From the NCBI GenBank assembly GCA_914767715.1, contig OU612067.1, positions 30,168,162 to 30,232,161 of the forward strand: DNA of 64,000 nt. Direction: 5' to 3'. This DNA is from Membranipora membranacea (lineage: Eukaryota > Bryozoa > Gymnolaemata > Cheilostomatida > Membraniporidae). Under the pieces are notes generated by a model. That model saw only the letters and a list, made by a program, of their open reading frames with translations, was not told where the DNA came from and did no database searches. Made by a program: the position numbers and the translations under genes. Below are positions 62,771-64,000 of the stretch, one piece after another. Within the stretch, counting starts at the first letter, position 1, and every line of letters begins with the position of its first letter.

Positions 62771-63218
62771 GGTCCTACTTCAGCCTTCAAATAACTGTCA
62801 AGCACATTGAAAGTTTGGATGTAAGACGTAAGTCTGGACAGTTAGTTGAATCACGCCCTGCTGAGGTTGCGACTGTTGTTGGCAAGATCGGATCGAATGG
62901 ACGATATTATATGGATATTACATATTTATTCTGGTAGTGAATATACAAGTACAACAAGTTAACAAGTTATTTTTAATTTGCTTTAATTAGAAACTTTTAA
63001 AAGACCTCAAAAAATAAATAAATAATATTGTCCATTTAGTCAAGGGAGATTTTTTCAGAAACTTTTACGGCTCTTTGTTTGCACGTTTGACATGCCCTTT
63101 TGACTGTAACAAGCAGCTAGCCACATACCTCCCTTTATATAACCTCATACCTAATGTCTGCACACATTATAACCCGACCCAATGAAAAAAACATATGCAA
63201 ATGAATTTACCTTGCAGG

Positions 63219-63778
63219 GCTGATGATCAGCTCGGTCAAGGCGAAGATCAAGCGGAAATGGAGCTTTGGAGTAAGTGATAAGTAATTAGTAAAGTAAAGT
63301 TTCATGAAGGGAGAATGCCAGGTGTAAAGTGATACAGAAATACTGTGGTTGCCCTCTTACACATGGAAGAATAATCAATACCCGCTATACAGTAGCAAGG
63401 GCTTCTCAGTCTTAGCAACTATTCAGGCTGAATGTACGGGCAGATGAGCAAATAAATAAGAGCATTTATAATGTGTTATCTTTTGTAGCAGAATAGCAAA
63501 TACATTTTTGCCGTGAACTTGATCAGCTTACCAAATATCTGACTGAAAGTATTGATCGTGTCTGTGATGCCTATGCAAGCACCAAAAACCCGATGCTTTT
63601 GTTTTTTTTCTCACTGTCTCATGCTCCATGATATTGAATCTAAAAAAGTAGGCAATAAATAATAGTATGTAATTTCAGACTTGATAGAGGAATAATTCGT
63701 GCAAACCGGCAAGGAGACAGTTTACCTAATCCTGTTAACACCTTCGAGATATCCGGCAAGGAAGAAGACTCACTGTAA
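63219..63778 (+). CDS. Possible terminal two exons, reading frame ambiguous
   Basis: Exon candidate 63,219-63,269 (acceptor ttgcag, donor gtaagt) and a second from 63,679 (acceptor aatttcag). Joined in one phase they read ADDQLGQGEDQAEMELWN, then LIEE and stop. In another phase the second exon reads LDRGIIRANRQGDSLPNPVN, then EISGKEEDSL and TAA at 63,778. Both are protein-like, and only a transcript could choose. It has no clear likeness to PREP. Confidence 0.35.
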
Positions 63779-64000
63779 CATATGAGTTTAGAGGAGTGTT
63801 GCGTCATTATCATCATTGGGATTGATTACTTCCTCTCCATAATTTTGAGTAGGCCGCATCTGGTGATCTAGATTTCATCTACGTTGCAACTACTATAAAC
63901 CGCATATGCCCACTCTCGCTATATTATTCAGTGTAGTTGGGTCATGTAACCCAACAGTGGTCCCTAGTTGGTAGTAACATAATCTGTCAATGCCTGACAT

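Overview
The window is AT-rich nuclear DNA from an animal, most likely an invertebrate. The genes are split into short exons by GT-AG introns and use the standard code, and clear orthologues of a ciliary protein (CFAP119) and of Derlin-2 are present. Several families of non-LTR retrotransposons, a TTAA-type MITE and tRNA-derived SINE-like repeats fill the spaces. Nothing seen identifies the phylum.

Layout. From 1 to 14,900 the minus strand carries members of one unrecognised gene family. Two of these (1-2,148 and 13,478-14,875) are damaged or partial copies. Between them lies one apparently complete 14-exon gene (12,429 down to 5,339, 806 residues, every intron in phase 0), with three tandem copies of a two-exon unit in its middle. 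From 16,591 to 27,997 the plus strand carries three compact genes in a row: CFAP119 (six exons), DERL2 (seven exons) and a four-exon gene. The four-exon gene appears to be a divergent member of the same family as the minus-strand genes, because it shares intron positions, a G..xW..M motif and an STQT motif.

From about 28,000 to 32,600 I see no convincing gene; there are two near-perfect hairpins. From 32,600 to 55,300 the minus strand holds a long, decayed, repeatedly duplicated stretch of the same family: about a dozen copies of exon 2, a copy of exon 3, three copies of exon 1 with its flank, and a conserved exon of another type present twice. This is broken up by three remnants of a Tx1/L1-like LINE, a minus-strand reverse transcriptase fragment, a MITE and SINEs. 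From 55,820 to 60,330 lie two plus-strand LINE pieces of a CR1/L2/Jockey-like type. From 61,198 to about 62,770 there is a broken prolyl endopeptidase (PREP) copy, followed by possible terminal exons near 63,220-63,780.

The most unusual content is this fast-changing family. It has symmetric phase-0 exons, tandem exon-pair duplication, repeated segmental duplication and a recurring TQT motif of the dynein light chain LC8-binding type. I could not match it to a known family by eye. CFAP119 and DERL2 are ordinary housekeeping or ciliary neighbours, and I see no sign that they work together with the family.
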